From SIG598 sp045538015 (GTDB taxonomy: Bacteria > Bacillota > Clostridia > Oscillospirales > Acutalibacteraceae): 21,753 nt of DNA. Of this stretch, positions 14,885 to 21,753 are shown in pieces; within the stretch, counting starts at the first letter, position 1; each line of letters starts with the position of its first letter. Under the pieces are notes generated by a model, which made no database searches, had not been told where the DNA came from, and saw only the letters and a program-made list of their open reading frames with translations. Location of the stretch: the NCBI GenBank assembly GCA_045538015.1, contig JAZSQO010000116.1, positions 1-21,753 of the forward strand, read 5' to 3'. Made by a program: the position numbers and the translations under genes.

Positions 14885-14960
14885 CTTCGTCTCCGGACAG
14901 AGGCCGGGCGAAGGTTACGATTATTTATTTTAATGGATTTCGCGGCGATTATTCCGCGAA
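14885..14960 (-). other. Two hairpins between holB and ricT
   Basis: One hairpin pairs TTCGCGG (14939-14945) with CCGCGAA (14954-14960). The other pairs CTTCG/CCGG (14885-14889, 14893-14896) with CCGG/CGAAG (14904-14907, 14909-14913). Neither has a T-run on the minus strand, so they are not typical terminators. They occupy the only sizeable gap (105 bp) inside the operon. Confidence 0.4.
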
Positions 14961-14968
14961 GGAGCCGG

Positions 14969-15877
14969 TCACCGTCCGGCGGCGCGGCGCAGGCGCACGC
15001 ACATGGCCGTGGTGAACAGCGGGATGGGAGCGTTGGCGCGCAGAGCCTGCTCCAGAGAGGGTATCTCTTCCAGCATGGCGGCAATGCGCTCGGAGGTGAG
15101 GGTGCGCGCGATAAGGGCGGCGGAGTCGCTGCCTTCCGCGCTGCCGCCCGAGCCGATGACAAGGGCGTCCCGCAGCACGCCGCGCAGAGCGGTCAGCAGA
15201 GCGCCGAGCTCCTGCCGCACAGCGGGATTCTTCGCCGCCGGACGGGAAAACCTGCCGGTCAGCGCGATGGCGTCCATTTCCTTGCCGGAAACGATGGCCC
15301 CCGCCAGCTCTCCGGCCAGCTCAGCGGCCTTTGCCGCCGATTCATCCGGAGCCGACACCGGCCACGAAGCCCGCAGCACGCAGGCCCGGGAACGGATGGT
15401 TTCCAGAAGGCTCAGAGCCGAGCGGCAGGTCATGATAAACATGACCCGGGGCGGCGGCTCCTCAAAGAGCTTGAGAAAGGCGTTCTGGGCGGGAGGCATC
15501 ATGCCGTCGCAGTTTTCCAGAAGGAACACCTGCCCGTCGGCCTCAACGGGTACGCGCCGCGCCAGCTCCTGCAGGGAGCGCACCGCTTCCACGGAAATGG
15601 CGCCGGTCTTCCCCGTTCCCTCCACCTTGATGACATCGGCGTGGGCGCCGTAGGAGGACATGATGCGGCACACCCGGCACTCACCGGCCATGGCCGGCTC
15701 GCAGGCGCACAGAAAGGCCCGGGCACACAGCCGGGCAAGCCGACCGTTCATGTCCGGGTCGGTGCCTTCGATGACGAGGGCGTGGGGCATCCGCCGGTCG
15801 GCGGTCATGCTGTCAAGCTGCCTGAGCAGCTGGGCGTTTTCCGGCAGAGCCAGCTCAGGCAGAAACTGCTCTAACAT
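14969..15877 (-). CDS. holB: DNA polymerase III subunit delta'
   Basis: This 302-residue protein is the clamp-loader delta' subunit of the replisome. The zinc-module cysteines lie at 57-70 (CACEPAMAGECRVC). QNAFLKLFEEPP (131-142) is the family hallmark, and SRAC (163-166) replaces the SRC motif of ATPase subunits. The P-loop position (about 37-45, EGTDPDMNG) lacks GKT, as expected for a delta' that does not bind ATP. The ATG at 15877 overlaps the darA stop codon by 7 bases, indicating translational coupling. The darA-holB-ricT order is the conserved Firmicutes arrangement, although yaaR, which sits between darA and holB in Bacillus, is absent. Confidence 0.92.
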   Translation of the reverse strand: MLEQFLPELALPENAQLLRQLDSMTADRRMPHALVIEGTDPDMNGRLARLCARAFLCACEPAMAGECRVCRIMSSYGAHADVIKVEGTGKTGAISVEAVRSLQELARRVPVEADGQVFLLENCDGMMPPAQNAFLKLFEEPPPRVMFIMTCRSALSLLETIRSRACVLRASWPVSAPDESAAKAAELAGELAGAIVSGKEMDAIALTGRFSRPAAKNPAVRQELGALLTALRGVLRDALVIGSGGSAEGSDSAALIARTLTSERIAAMLEEIPSLEQALRANAPIPLFTTAMCVRLRRAAGR

Positions 15878-16194
15878 TTTTCGAAGCGCTCAACATTAAG
15901 TACAAACACGGTGGCGCCGCCCACCTTGACCTCCACCGGAACGCTGGAGAACAGTCCGGGAGTAAAGGTCTGGGTAACGGGCATCACCTGAGTGCGCTTG
16001 CGGGAATGAGCCTTTATGGTCTCGATGACCTCGTCCACCTTCTCGTCGTCGGTGCCGACGATGAAGGTGGTGTTGCCGGCCTTGAGGAAGCCGCCGGTGG
16101 TGGCCAGCTTGGTGACCGAAAAACCGGCCGCGGTCAGGTTGGTGGCAACGCTGCTGCTGTCGTCGTTATTGACAATGGCGAATATAAGCTTCAT
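15871..16194 (-). CDS. darA: Cyclic-di-AMP receptor, PII-like (DarA/PstA/YaaQ)
   Basis: This is a 107-residue PII-like signalling protein. It opens MKLIFAIVNNDDSSSVATNL and continues TTGGFLKAGNTTFIVG, both characteristic of DarA/PstA. The long loop between strands, which folds over c-di-AMP in the trimer, holds KAHSRKRTQVMP. Members of the family bind c-di-AMP as trimers; their downstream target is still poorly defined. The start at 16194 has AGGAGG (16204-16209) at 9 bases. It is encoded 29 bases after the kinase gene and overlaps holB. Length and sequence fit the family end to end. Confidence 0.95.
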   Translation of the reverse strand: MKLIFAIVNNDDSSSVATNLTAAGFSVTKLATTGGFLKAGNTTFIVGTDDEKVDEVIETIKAHSRKRTQVMPVTQTFTPGLFSSVPVEVKVGGATVFVLNVERFEKC

Positions 16195-16223
16195 GGTGAT
16201 TGACCTCCTGTGGGAGTGGATTG

Positions 16224-16823
16224 TTATTCGGAGGAGCCGAAGCTCTCCTTCATTCTGCCGAGGGCACGGAGCCAGCGGCGGGTCTGAATTCTGTTTTTCA
16301 TAATAAATATCTGAGGCGGATCATCCCGCTGTCCGGTCTGGGCAATGAGCTTCATATGCTCCGGGCGCACCCGGCGCCGATAGCTCAGCACCCAGCGCAG
16401 AAATTCTCCGTCCAGCCGTTCCGGACAGCCCTCGGCCATGCTGGCCCGGGAGCGTCCCCGGTGCTGAAGGCGGCGCTTTACCACGCCGGCGGCGCAGACA
16501 ATTCCGGGATAATCCAGAAGCACCACGGCGTCGCACCATTCAAGGCGCTGAGCAAGGGTGCGGTTGTAGTCGCCGTCAATGATCCAGCGCTCCTTTGCCA
16601 GCTCTGCGGCGAGAAGAGCGTCAAACTCCTCCCGGGAGCGGTGAGTCCAGCCGGGCAGCCAGAACAGCCGGTCAAGATGCACCACCGGCAGGCCGGTGAT
16701 CTTCCCCAGCTCCGCGGCCAGAGTGCTCTTTCCCGAGCCTCCGCAGCCCAGCACCAGCAGCCGCTCAAAGGGGCGCATGGCTTCGATTGGTGTGATGGCA
16801 GGAGCCTTCATAAACCGGCTCAC
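16224..16823 (-). CDS. Adenylate-kinase-like P-loop NTPase (FlaR-related)
   Basis: This is a 199-residue cytoplasmic protein. Walker A GCGGSGKST (26-34) is followed by LPVVHLDRLFWLPGW, then WIIDGDYNRTL, a strand VVLLDYP, and KRRLQHRGRSRASMAEGCPERLD. This pattern is typical of the small kinases annotated as adenylate kinase or 'topology modulation protein FlaR'. The physiological substrate is unknown. The GTG start at 16823 shares a GTGA overlap with the stop codon of the upstream gene and follows AGGGAG at 4 bases; an ATG four codons later lacks an RBS. It occupies, with the yfbR-like gene, the place where Bacillus has tmk. Confidence 0.85.
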   Translation of the reverse strand: MSRFMKAPAITPIEAMRPFERLLVLGCGGSGKSTLAAELGKITGLPVVHLDRLFWLPGWTHRSREEFDALLAAELAKERWIIDGDYNRTLAQRLEWCDAVVLLDYPGIVCAAGVVKRRLQHRGRSRASMAEGCPERLDGEFLRWVLSYRRRVRPEHMKLIAQTGQRDDPPQIFIMKNRIQTRRWLRALGRMKESFGSSE

Positions 16824-17404
16824 ATGGCTCCCTGCTCGTCGAGGGTGAGGGAGTAGGCGGGGATAAATTCCTCAAGGAAAGCGTCGGCCTCCGGCATACC
16901 CATGGCTTTGAGCGACTCGGCGGTGGCCTTTTCGGCGCAGGCAAATTCCATATTGCCCGCCTTGCGCTCCTCTATGCACTTTATGAGGGCAGAGAGCTTG
17001 TCGGCGGCCTTGACCAGCCGGTGCTCCTCCGATTCCTCGTCCTGCATCAGCAAAGAGCGGTAGCTCTCCCGCATATCCTCGGGGAGCATGGCCATAAGCC
17101 GCTCTCCGGCGGTGCGCTCCACCTCGCCGTAGGCCTCCCGGATCTGGGGATTGAAATACTTGACCGGGGTGGGCATATCGCCGGTGAGGATCTCGGGCGT
17201 GTCGTGATAAAGAGCCAGCAGAGCCACCCGCTCGGGGTTCAGGCTCTTTCCGAAGCGAACGTTGCCCAGCACCGCCAGAGCGTGAGCGATGACGGCGGTC
17301 TCAAGGGAGTGCTCGCTGAGATTTTCCCGTTCGGTGTTGCGCATGAGCGCCCAGCGGGAAATGTATTTCATTCTGGAAAGCATGGCGAAAAAGCCCGATT
17401 GCAT
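16820..17404 (-). CDS. yfbR: HD-domain 5'-deoxynucleotidase, YfbR-like
   Basis: This 194-residue enzyme of the YfbR family hydrolyses deoxynucleoside 5'-monophosphates to nucleosides. Key features are RMKYISRWALMRNTERENLSEHS spread over 11-33 with R17 and W18, metal ligand H32, the HD pair H67/D68 (YHDTPEILTGDMPTPVKY) and D135 (VKAADKLSALIKC). The full-length match to the family is clear by eye. The ATG at 17404 has GGAGG (17411-17415) at 6 bases. It is the first gene of the minus-strand operon and is translationally coupled to the kinase gene through a 4-base overlap, suggesting the two act together in nucleotide turnover. Confidence 0.92.
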   Translation of the reverse strand: MQSGFFAMLSRMKYISRWALMRNTERENLSEHSLETAVIAHALAVLGNVRFGKSLNPERVALLALYHDTPEILTGDMPTPVKYFNPQIREAYGEVERTAGERLMAMLPEDMRESYRSLLMQDEESEEHRLVKAADKLSALIKCIEERKAGNMEFACAEKATAESLKAMGMPEADAFLEEFIPAYSLTLDEQGAM

Positions 17405-17458
17405 GGCTGACCTCCGTTAGCGGGTGTGGCTTAAAATTGTTACAACAATTCAAGATAT

Positions 17459-17487
17459 ATTATGTACTATTTTGGCGGCAATGTCAA
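17459..17487 (-). promoter_or_regulatory. Promoter of the yfbR-kinase-darA-holB-ricT-AKR operon
   Basis: On the minus strand, a perfect TTGACA (17482-17487), a 17-base spacer and CATAAT (17459-17464) make a near-consensus vegetative promoter, about 55 bases before the yfbR-like start codon. Confidence 0.85.
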
Positions 17488-17558
17488 GTTAAAGAGGGAC
17501 TTCCAAAGGGCTTTATCCGTTTTGACAATTGCTGGCGGATCCTTTGACCAAAATACGG

Positions 17559-17591
17559 AAAAGGCTTCGCCCGTTCGGAGCGAAGCCTTTT
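17559..17591 (-). terminator. Terminator of the transglutaminase-like gene
   Basis: AAAAGGCTTCGC (17559-17570) pairs perfectly with GCGAAGCCTTTT (17580-17591), with T residues following on either strand. It lies between the transglutaminase-like gene and the promoter of the next operon. Confidence 0.85.
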
Positions 17592-17618
17592 CGTTTCCGG
17601 ATAAATTGGAGTTTAAAA

Positions 17619-18236
17619 TTATGAATTATAACCTAATTCAGTTGGCAAATCACCCCAAAGCTCCGTCCTCGTTTTGCTATTTGTCAACTTTTCTAAAACC
17701 TTTACATCAGGATTGGGATAGATTACAAACCCATCTTCCTCGCCTTTTTCGGCACGAATAGGGAAAGCGAGTTGTTCCTCGTCTACTGAAAACTGTGCAT
17801 TTACTCCGTTTTTATTTCCCCTTGCGTCAAGACGAATCCATTTGCAATAATCTTTGACATATACACCATTTAGTCCGTGGTATATTAAGATGGGCGCTGT
17901 ATCATCGTCCAATATCAGCTTTTGATAGCAAAAACCGGCTGGAATAGATTTGCAGCGGAGTAAAGATGCTAATAAGTGAGATTTGGCAAAACAAATTCCG
18001 TGTCCGGCTTTTAGAACCTCTGAAGCAGTACATGTAAGGGCGTCTTCGTTTGCATCTGCTGAATGGGAAATGTTATCTCTCACAAATTCATATGCTGTTT
18101 TAATGTACTCTAATTCACTATTTGATTTTTTGAATAAGGTATCGGCAAGCTGCTGAATGGATTTGTTTTCAAAATCAATTACATTATCGCTCCTTAAATA
18201 ATCATCCATTACATTTGAATACGGTGCTATATTCAT
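17619..18236 (-). CDS. Transglutaminase-like superfamily protein
   Basis: This 205-residue protein has a transglutaminase-core fold. The likely triad is C82 (AGHGICFAKSHLLASLLR), H120 (IYHGLNGVYV) and D137 (WIRLDARGNKNG). No signal peptide is visible, so it is probably a cytoplasmic cysteine protease or amidase-like enzyme; the substrate is unknown. The ATG at 18236 is chosen because GAGG sits 8 bases upstream and because the promoter's -10 box (18276-18281) abuts the alternative GTG at 18275, so that GTG would precede the transcript start. Base composition is clearly more AT-rich than all neighbours, and the gene has its own promoter and terminator. This is good evidence of a horizontally acquired single-gene cassette. 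Confidence 0.8.
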   Translation of the reverse strand: MNIAPYSNVMDDYLRSDNVIDFENKSIQQLADTLFKKSNSELEYIKTAYEFVRDNISHSADANEDALTCTASEVLKAGHGICFAKSHLLASLLRCKSIPAGFCYQKLILDDDTAPILIYHGLNGVYVKDYCKWIRLDARGNKNGVNAQFSVDEEQLAFPIRAEKGEEDGFVIYPNPDVKVLEKLTNSKTRTELWGDLPTELGYNS

Positions 18237-18275
18237 AATTTCAACCTCATCAAGTTCAAGTTTATCGTCCTCCAC

Positions 18276-18304
18276 ATTCTACCACACTCCGCCCACCATT
18301 TCAA
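18276..18304 (-). promoter_or_regulatory. Promoter of the transglutaminase-like gene
   Basis: On the minus strand, TTGAAA (18299-18304), a 17-base spacer and TAGAAT (18276-18281) make a good vegetative promoter. Transcription would start near 18269, fixing the ATG at 18236 as the start codon. Confidence 0.7.
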
Positions 18305-18370
18305 TAATTGGTCGATGTGCCGGTTTTTGGCTGTCCGCGTTTTAAGTGATCGCAGCCGGCTTTTCCCGCC

Positions 18371-18399
18371 TTGCAAACCTCACGCTCCGGGTGTATAAT
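18371..18399 (+). promoter_or_regulatory. Promoter of the ABC exporter operon
   Basis: TTGCAA (18371-18376), a 17-base spacer and a perfect TATAAT (18394-18399) lie 53 bases before the first exporter start codon. Confidence 0.85.
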
Positions 18400-18452
18400 A
18401 AAAATTCAGCCATTAATCAATTATATATAATTCCGGGAGGTAAATCACCCTT

Positions 18453-20279
18453 ATGCGAGAGAAAAACAGAAGTCCCGAGAAAGGGTCGGGCATCAGCCGT
18501 CTGATACCCTGCCTGAAGGGCTTTGTGCACCCCACTGTACTGACTCCGGTGTTCCTCATATGCGAGGTGCTGCTGGAGGTGCTCATTCCCATGCTCATGG
18601 CGGCCATTGTGGACGGCGGCCTTTACCGGGAGGAGGACTTCATGCTGAAGGAGCTGCTGCCTCAGGCCCTCATTGACGACCGCAAGCTGCTCACGGTGGT
18701 GCTGGGCGGCTTCATGATCCTGGCGGCGCTGTGCTCTTTGACCTTCGGCATTCTGGCGGCTTACACCGCCTCAAGTTCGGCCATGGGCTTTGCCCGCAAT
18801 CTGCGCCGTAAGATATTTGAGCGCACTCAGGATTTCTCCTTTGCCAACACCGATAAATTCTCCGCTCCCACACTGGTGATGCGGGCGACCACCGATGTCA
18901 CCAGCCTGCAGAACACCTTTGCCCAGCTGATGACCATGCTGGTGCGCAGCCCGACCATGATGATAATGGCGGCGGTGATGGCCTTCAGCATCAACTCCGA
19001 GCTGTCGGTGGTGTTCATCATCGCCCTGCCGGTGCTGCTGGGCGCCATGATCGTCCTTGTGGTCATCGGCTATCCCCGGTTCATGAAGATGCTCCGGCAC
19101 TTTGACCGCATGAACGCCGACGTTCAGGAGAGCGTGGTGGGCGTGCGGGAGATAAAGGCCTTTGTGCGGGAGGATTACGAAAACGAGAAGTTTGAAAAAT
19201 CCGCCGGAGACCTGCAGAAGATACAGATCCACGCCCAGAAGCTCTTTTCCCTCTCCAATCCCATTCAGCTGGGAATAATGTGGAGCTGCACCGTTATCGT
19301 GCTGCTGCTGGGCGGACGGCTGGTGCTGTTCGATCAGGCGCTCAACGCCGGCGAGCTGGTCAGCCTGCTGTCCTATACCACTCAGGTCATCAGTTCCCTT
19401 GGCATGGTGGCCTTTATGATGATAATGCTGTCCATGAGCCGGGCCTCCCTTACCCGCATCAACGAGGTGCTGGACGAGCCCACGGACATCATCGGCGCGG
19501 ACAGCGACCTCGAGGTGGCCGACGGCTCGATAAAATTCGACCATGTGGATTTCAGCTATACAAAGGATCCGGACAATCTCACCCTGAGGGATATCGACCT
19601 CGAGATAGGCTCCGGTCAGACGGTGGGCATCATCGGCGGCACCGGAGACGGCAAATCCTCCCTTGTGCAGCTCATTCCCCGCTTCTACGACTGCCTTGAC
19701 GGCAGAGTGCTTGTCGGCGGCCGGGATGTGAAGGAGTATTCCCTCTATCAGCTGCGCCAGAGCGTTTCCATGGTCCTGCAGAAGAACACGCTGTTTTCCG
19801 GCACCATCCGTGAAAACCTGCGCTGGGGCGACCCGGAGGCCAGCGACGAGCGCGTCGAAGAGGCCTGCCGGCTGGCCTGCGCCCATGAGTTTATCCAGTC
19901 CTTCCCCGAGGGCTACGACACCGAGCTGGGGCAGGGCGGCGTGAACCTTTCCGGCGGCCAGAAGCAGCGGCTGTGCATCGCCCGGGCCATTCTCAAGAAT
20001 CCGAAGATCCTCATTCTGGACGACTCCACCAGCGCCGTGGACACCGCCACCGACCGGCGCATCCGCTCGGCGCTCCGGGAGCTTATGCCGGGCACGACGA
20101 AAATAATAATCGCCCAGCGCATAGCCTCGGTGATGGACTCCGACCTCATCGTGGTGCTCAACGAGGGCAGAATAAGCGACTGCGGCACCCACTCCGAGCT
20201 GCTCGGACGCAGCGAGGTGTACCGCGAGGTCTACGAATCTCAGGGCAAGGAGGTGGCCGAAGATGGCAAGGCTCAGTAA
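18453..20279 (+). CDS. ABC exporter half-transporter, degenerate-site subunit of a heterodimer
   Basis: The protein has 608 residues: six-helix exporter domain (about 25-330), then the nucleotide-binding domain. Walker A is GGTGDGKSS (395-403), the signature LSGGQ (499-503) is intact, and Walker B reads LILDDS, with D524 in place of the catalytic Glu. The switch residue after IIIA is Q555 where His is usual. Loss of both catalytic residues marks the degenerate ATP site typical of heterodimeric exporters such as BmrCD (YheI/YheH) and TM287/288. Its partner is encoded next and overlaps it by 17 bases. GGGAGG (18435-18440) lies 12 bases before the ATG. The likely role is multidrug or lipid/peptide efflux across the cytoplasmic membrane; the substrate is unknown. 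Confidence 0.94.
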   Translation: MREKNRSPEKGSGISRLIPCLKGFVHPTVLTPVFLICEVLLEVLIPMLMAAIVDGGLYREEDFMLKELLPQALIDDRKLLTVVLGGFMILAALCSLTFGILAAYTASSSAMGFARNLRRKIFERTQDFSFANTDKFSAPTLVMRATTDVTSLQNTFAQLMTMLVRSPTMMIMAAVMAFSINSELSVVFIIALPVLLGAMIVLVVIGYPRFMKMLRHFDRMNADVQESVVGVREIKAFVREDYENEKFEKSAGDLQKIQIHAQKLFSLSNPIQLGIMWSCTVIVLLLGGRLVLFDQALNAGELVSLLSYTTQVISSLGMVAFMMIMLSMSRASLTRINEVLDEPTDIIGADSDLEVADGSIKFDHVDFSYTKDPDNLTLRDIDLEIGSGQTVGIIGGTGDGKSSLVQLIPRFYDCLDGRVLVGGRDVKEYSLYQLRQSVSMVLQKNTLFSGTIRENLRWGDPEASDERVEEACRLACAHEFIQSFPEGYDTELGQGGVNLSGGQKQRLCIARAILKNPKILILDDSTSAVDTATDRRIRSALRELMPGTTKIIIAQRIASVMDSDLIVVLNEGRISDCGTHSELLGRSEVYREVYESQGKEVAEDGKAQ

Positions 20280-21713
20280 TCCCGGCGGCAAGCGGGCGGC
20301 CAATCCCATGAAGACCCTCCGCCGCCTTTTCCGCTACTTCACCTGCTGCAAGGTGCCCTTCGCCTTCGCGGTGCTGTCCATCGCGGTGTATTCCTTCGCG
20401 GTGATATGGGCGTCCTATCTCCTCGAGCCTACCGTGGCGCTGCTGGAACAGAGCGGCGCAGTGCCGGAAAAGGTCTACGCCGAATATATGGCGGTGCTCA
20501 TCTTCATGGCGGTGCTGTACGCGCTGGCCGTGGTGACCAACTTCCTGCTTTCCCGGCTGATGCTCACCTGCTCGGCCCGGATACTCTACCGCCTGCGTGT
20601 AGAGATGTTTGAGCATATGCAGCGTATGCCGGTCAGCTTTTACGACTCCCACACCCACGGCGAGCTGATGAGCTACTACACCAACGATGTTGAGGCTGTG
20701 CGGGAAATGCTCCACCACGGCATAACCCAGATGATGATCTCGGTCATCTCGCTGGTGGGCATCGTCGGCATGATGCTTTCCCTTTCCCTGAAGCTGTGCG
20801 CCTTCATCGCCGTCATGGGCGTGTGCGTGTACCTCACCATCCGTGTGGTGGGCGGCAAGAGCCGCAAGAATTTCCAGAAGCAGCAGAAGTCGGTGGCCGC
20901 CGTCAACGGATATATAGAGGAAATGATCGTGGGTCAGAAGGTGGTCAAGGCCTTCAACCACGAGCAGGCCACCCTTCAGCGGTTCGACGAGATAAACGAG
21001 GAGCTGCGGGTGGTGTCCACCCGGGCCACCTTCTACTCCCGCATCATGGGCCCGGTGATGAATAACCTTTCCCACATCTTCTACGCCATTATCACCACTG
21101 CCGGCGTGCTGCTGCTCACCACGGGAAGCACCCTGATGACCTTCCTGCAGTATATCCGCCAGTTTGCCGACCGTATCTCCCAGATATCCCAGCAGTTCAG
21201 CTCCATAATGCTGGCTCTGGCCGGCGCGGAGCGGGTCTTTGAGATGATGGATATGCCCCTTGAGGCGGACGAGGGCGATGTGACCCTTGTCAACGCAAAC
21301 ATCGCCGCCGACGGCACCATCACCGAATCGGAGCTGCCCACCGGCCGCTGGGCATGGAAGCTCCCCGGTGAGGACGGCTGCTCCTATGTGGAGGTAAAGG
21401 GCGACATCCGCCTTAACGATGTTGATTTCGGCTATGTGGCGGAAAAGCAGGTGCTCAACGATGTGAGCCTGTACGCAAAGCCCGGCCAGAAGATAGCCTT
21501 TGTTGGCTCCACCGGCGCGGGAAAGACCACCATAACCAACCTCATCAACCGCTTCTATGACATAAACAGCGGCTCCATCACCTACGACGGCATCGAGCTG
21601 CGCCGGATAAAGAAGGCCGAGCTGCGCCGCTCTCTGGGCATGGTGCTGCAGGACACCCATCTTTTCACCGGCACGGTGATGGACAACATCCGCTACGGAC
21701 GGCTGGACGCCAC
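20263..21713 (+). CDS. ABC exporter half-transporter, second subunit (3'-truncated)
   Basis: This partial gene has 483 codons of biological sequence. Six membrane helices (about 25-330) include the coupling region FYDSHTHGELMSYYTNDVEAVREM. A linker insertion of about 50 residues (GDVTLVNANIAADGTITESE to GRWAWKLPGEDG) is typical of the YheH-like branch in Clostridia. The nucleotide-binding domain has Walker A GSTGAGKTT (415-423) and Q-loop MVLQDTHLF; signature and Walker B lie beyond the contig. The ATG at 20263 overlaps the upstream gene by 17 bases and has AAGGAGG (20247-20253) at 9 bases. The frame stays open to the last base, but codons after about 21713 are sequencing adapter and must not be translated. 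It should supply the catalytic Glu for the canonical ATP site of the pair. Confidence 0.92.
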
Positions 21714-21753
21714 AAGTCGGAGGCCAAGCGGTCTTAGGAAGACAATCCTTTTG
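21714..21753 (+). other. Sequencing-adapter artefact at the contig end (MGI/BGI type)
   Basis: The 32 bases 21714-21745 begin AAGTCGGAGGCCAAGCGG and end CTTAGGAAGACAA. From memory this is the standard MGI/BGISEQ read adapter, complete and exact. The final eight bases (TCCTTTTG) occupy the place where that adapter carries its sample barcode. The exporter protein loses all family resemblance exactly where this begins. The segment should be trimmed. Confidence 0.92.

Noticed and set aside
13409..15874. 821-codon open frame on the plus strand, antisense to ricT and holB
   Set aside because: It results from the skewed codon use of the N/Q/G/R-rich tail and the GC-rich minus-strand genes. The product is low-complexity Ala/Val/Leu, has no RBS, and runs through two well-recognised genes.
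17522..17527. TTGACA on the plus strand
   Set aside because: No -10-like hexamer is found 16-18 bases downstream and no plus-strand gene follows before 18453.
18273..18275. GTG start for the transglutaminase-like gene
   Set aside because: It abuts the -10 box (18276-18281) and would lie upstream of the predicted transcription start. The ATG at 18236 has an RBS.
21714..21753. A natural C-terminal variation or frameshift in the second exporter subunit
   Set aside because: The divergence starts exactly at a sequence I recognise as a sequencing adapter, so it is an artefact.

Overview
The window (21.75 kb, GC-rich apart from one AT-rich gene) looks like a metagenome-assembled contig from a Gram-positive anaerobe of the class Clostridia, probably an Oscillospiraceae/Ruminococcaceae-type gut bacterium. 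The grounds are AGGAGG-type ribosome binding sites, the Firmicutes gene order darA-holB-ricT, a heterodimeric ABC exporter, an aldo/keto reductase with a ferredoxin-like tail, and a Bce/MacB-like ABC transporter with its own two-component system. The exact genus is inference. The window has no rRNA, tRNA, CRISPR array or autonomous transposon.

Layout. (1) 1-1993, minus: metG, with its promoter at 2069-2097 and a probable terminator hairpin at the left edge. (2) 2182-5044, plus: a two-gene polysaccharide O-acetylation unit (MBOAT acyltransferase, then DHHW/AlgX-like protein). It is followed by a 172-bp palindromic element (copy A) and a terminator. (3) 5061-11033, plus: FtsX-type ABC permease, a second 172-bp element (copy B), ABC ATPase, terminator, OmpR-type response regulator, GNAT acetyltransferase, sensor histidine kinase and a strong bidirectional terminator. 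This is a self-regulated transport/resistance module. (4) 11041-12250, minus: a small basic protein of unknown function and a Cro/CI-type regulator with candidate operators. (5) 12271-17487, minus: a long operon read from a near-consensus promoter at 17459-17487: yfbR-like deoxynucleotidase, P-loop kinase, darA (c-di-AMP receptor), holB (delta'), ricT with a long N/Q/G/R-rich tail, and a [4Fe-4S] aldo/keto reductase. (6) 17619-18304, minus: an AT-rich transglutaminase-like gene with its own promoter and terminator, probably acquired. (7) 18371-21713, plus: a heterodimeric ABC exporter. The first subunit has a degenerate ATP site and the second is cut by the contig end.

Most notable observations. 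Two 172-bp intergenic elements align without gaps. They share a 105-bp imperfect-palindrome core that differs at 12 positions, and 8 of those 12 differences form four compensating base pairs, while the 18-bp terminal inverted repeats of the two copies are unrelated to each other. Separately, the last 40 bases of the contig are not biological: 21714-21745 matches, as I recall it, the MGI/BGI sequencing adapter, so the second exporter gene is cut by an artefact and not by a real frameshift or fusion.
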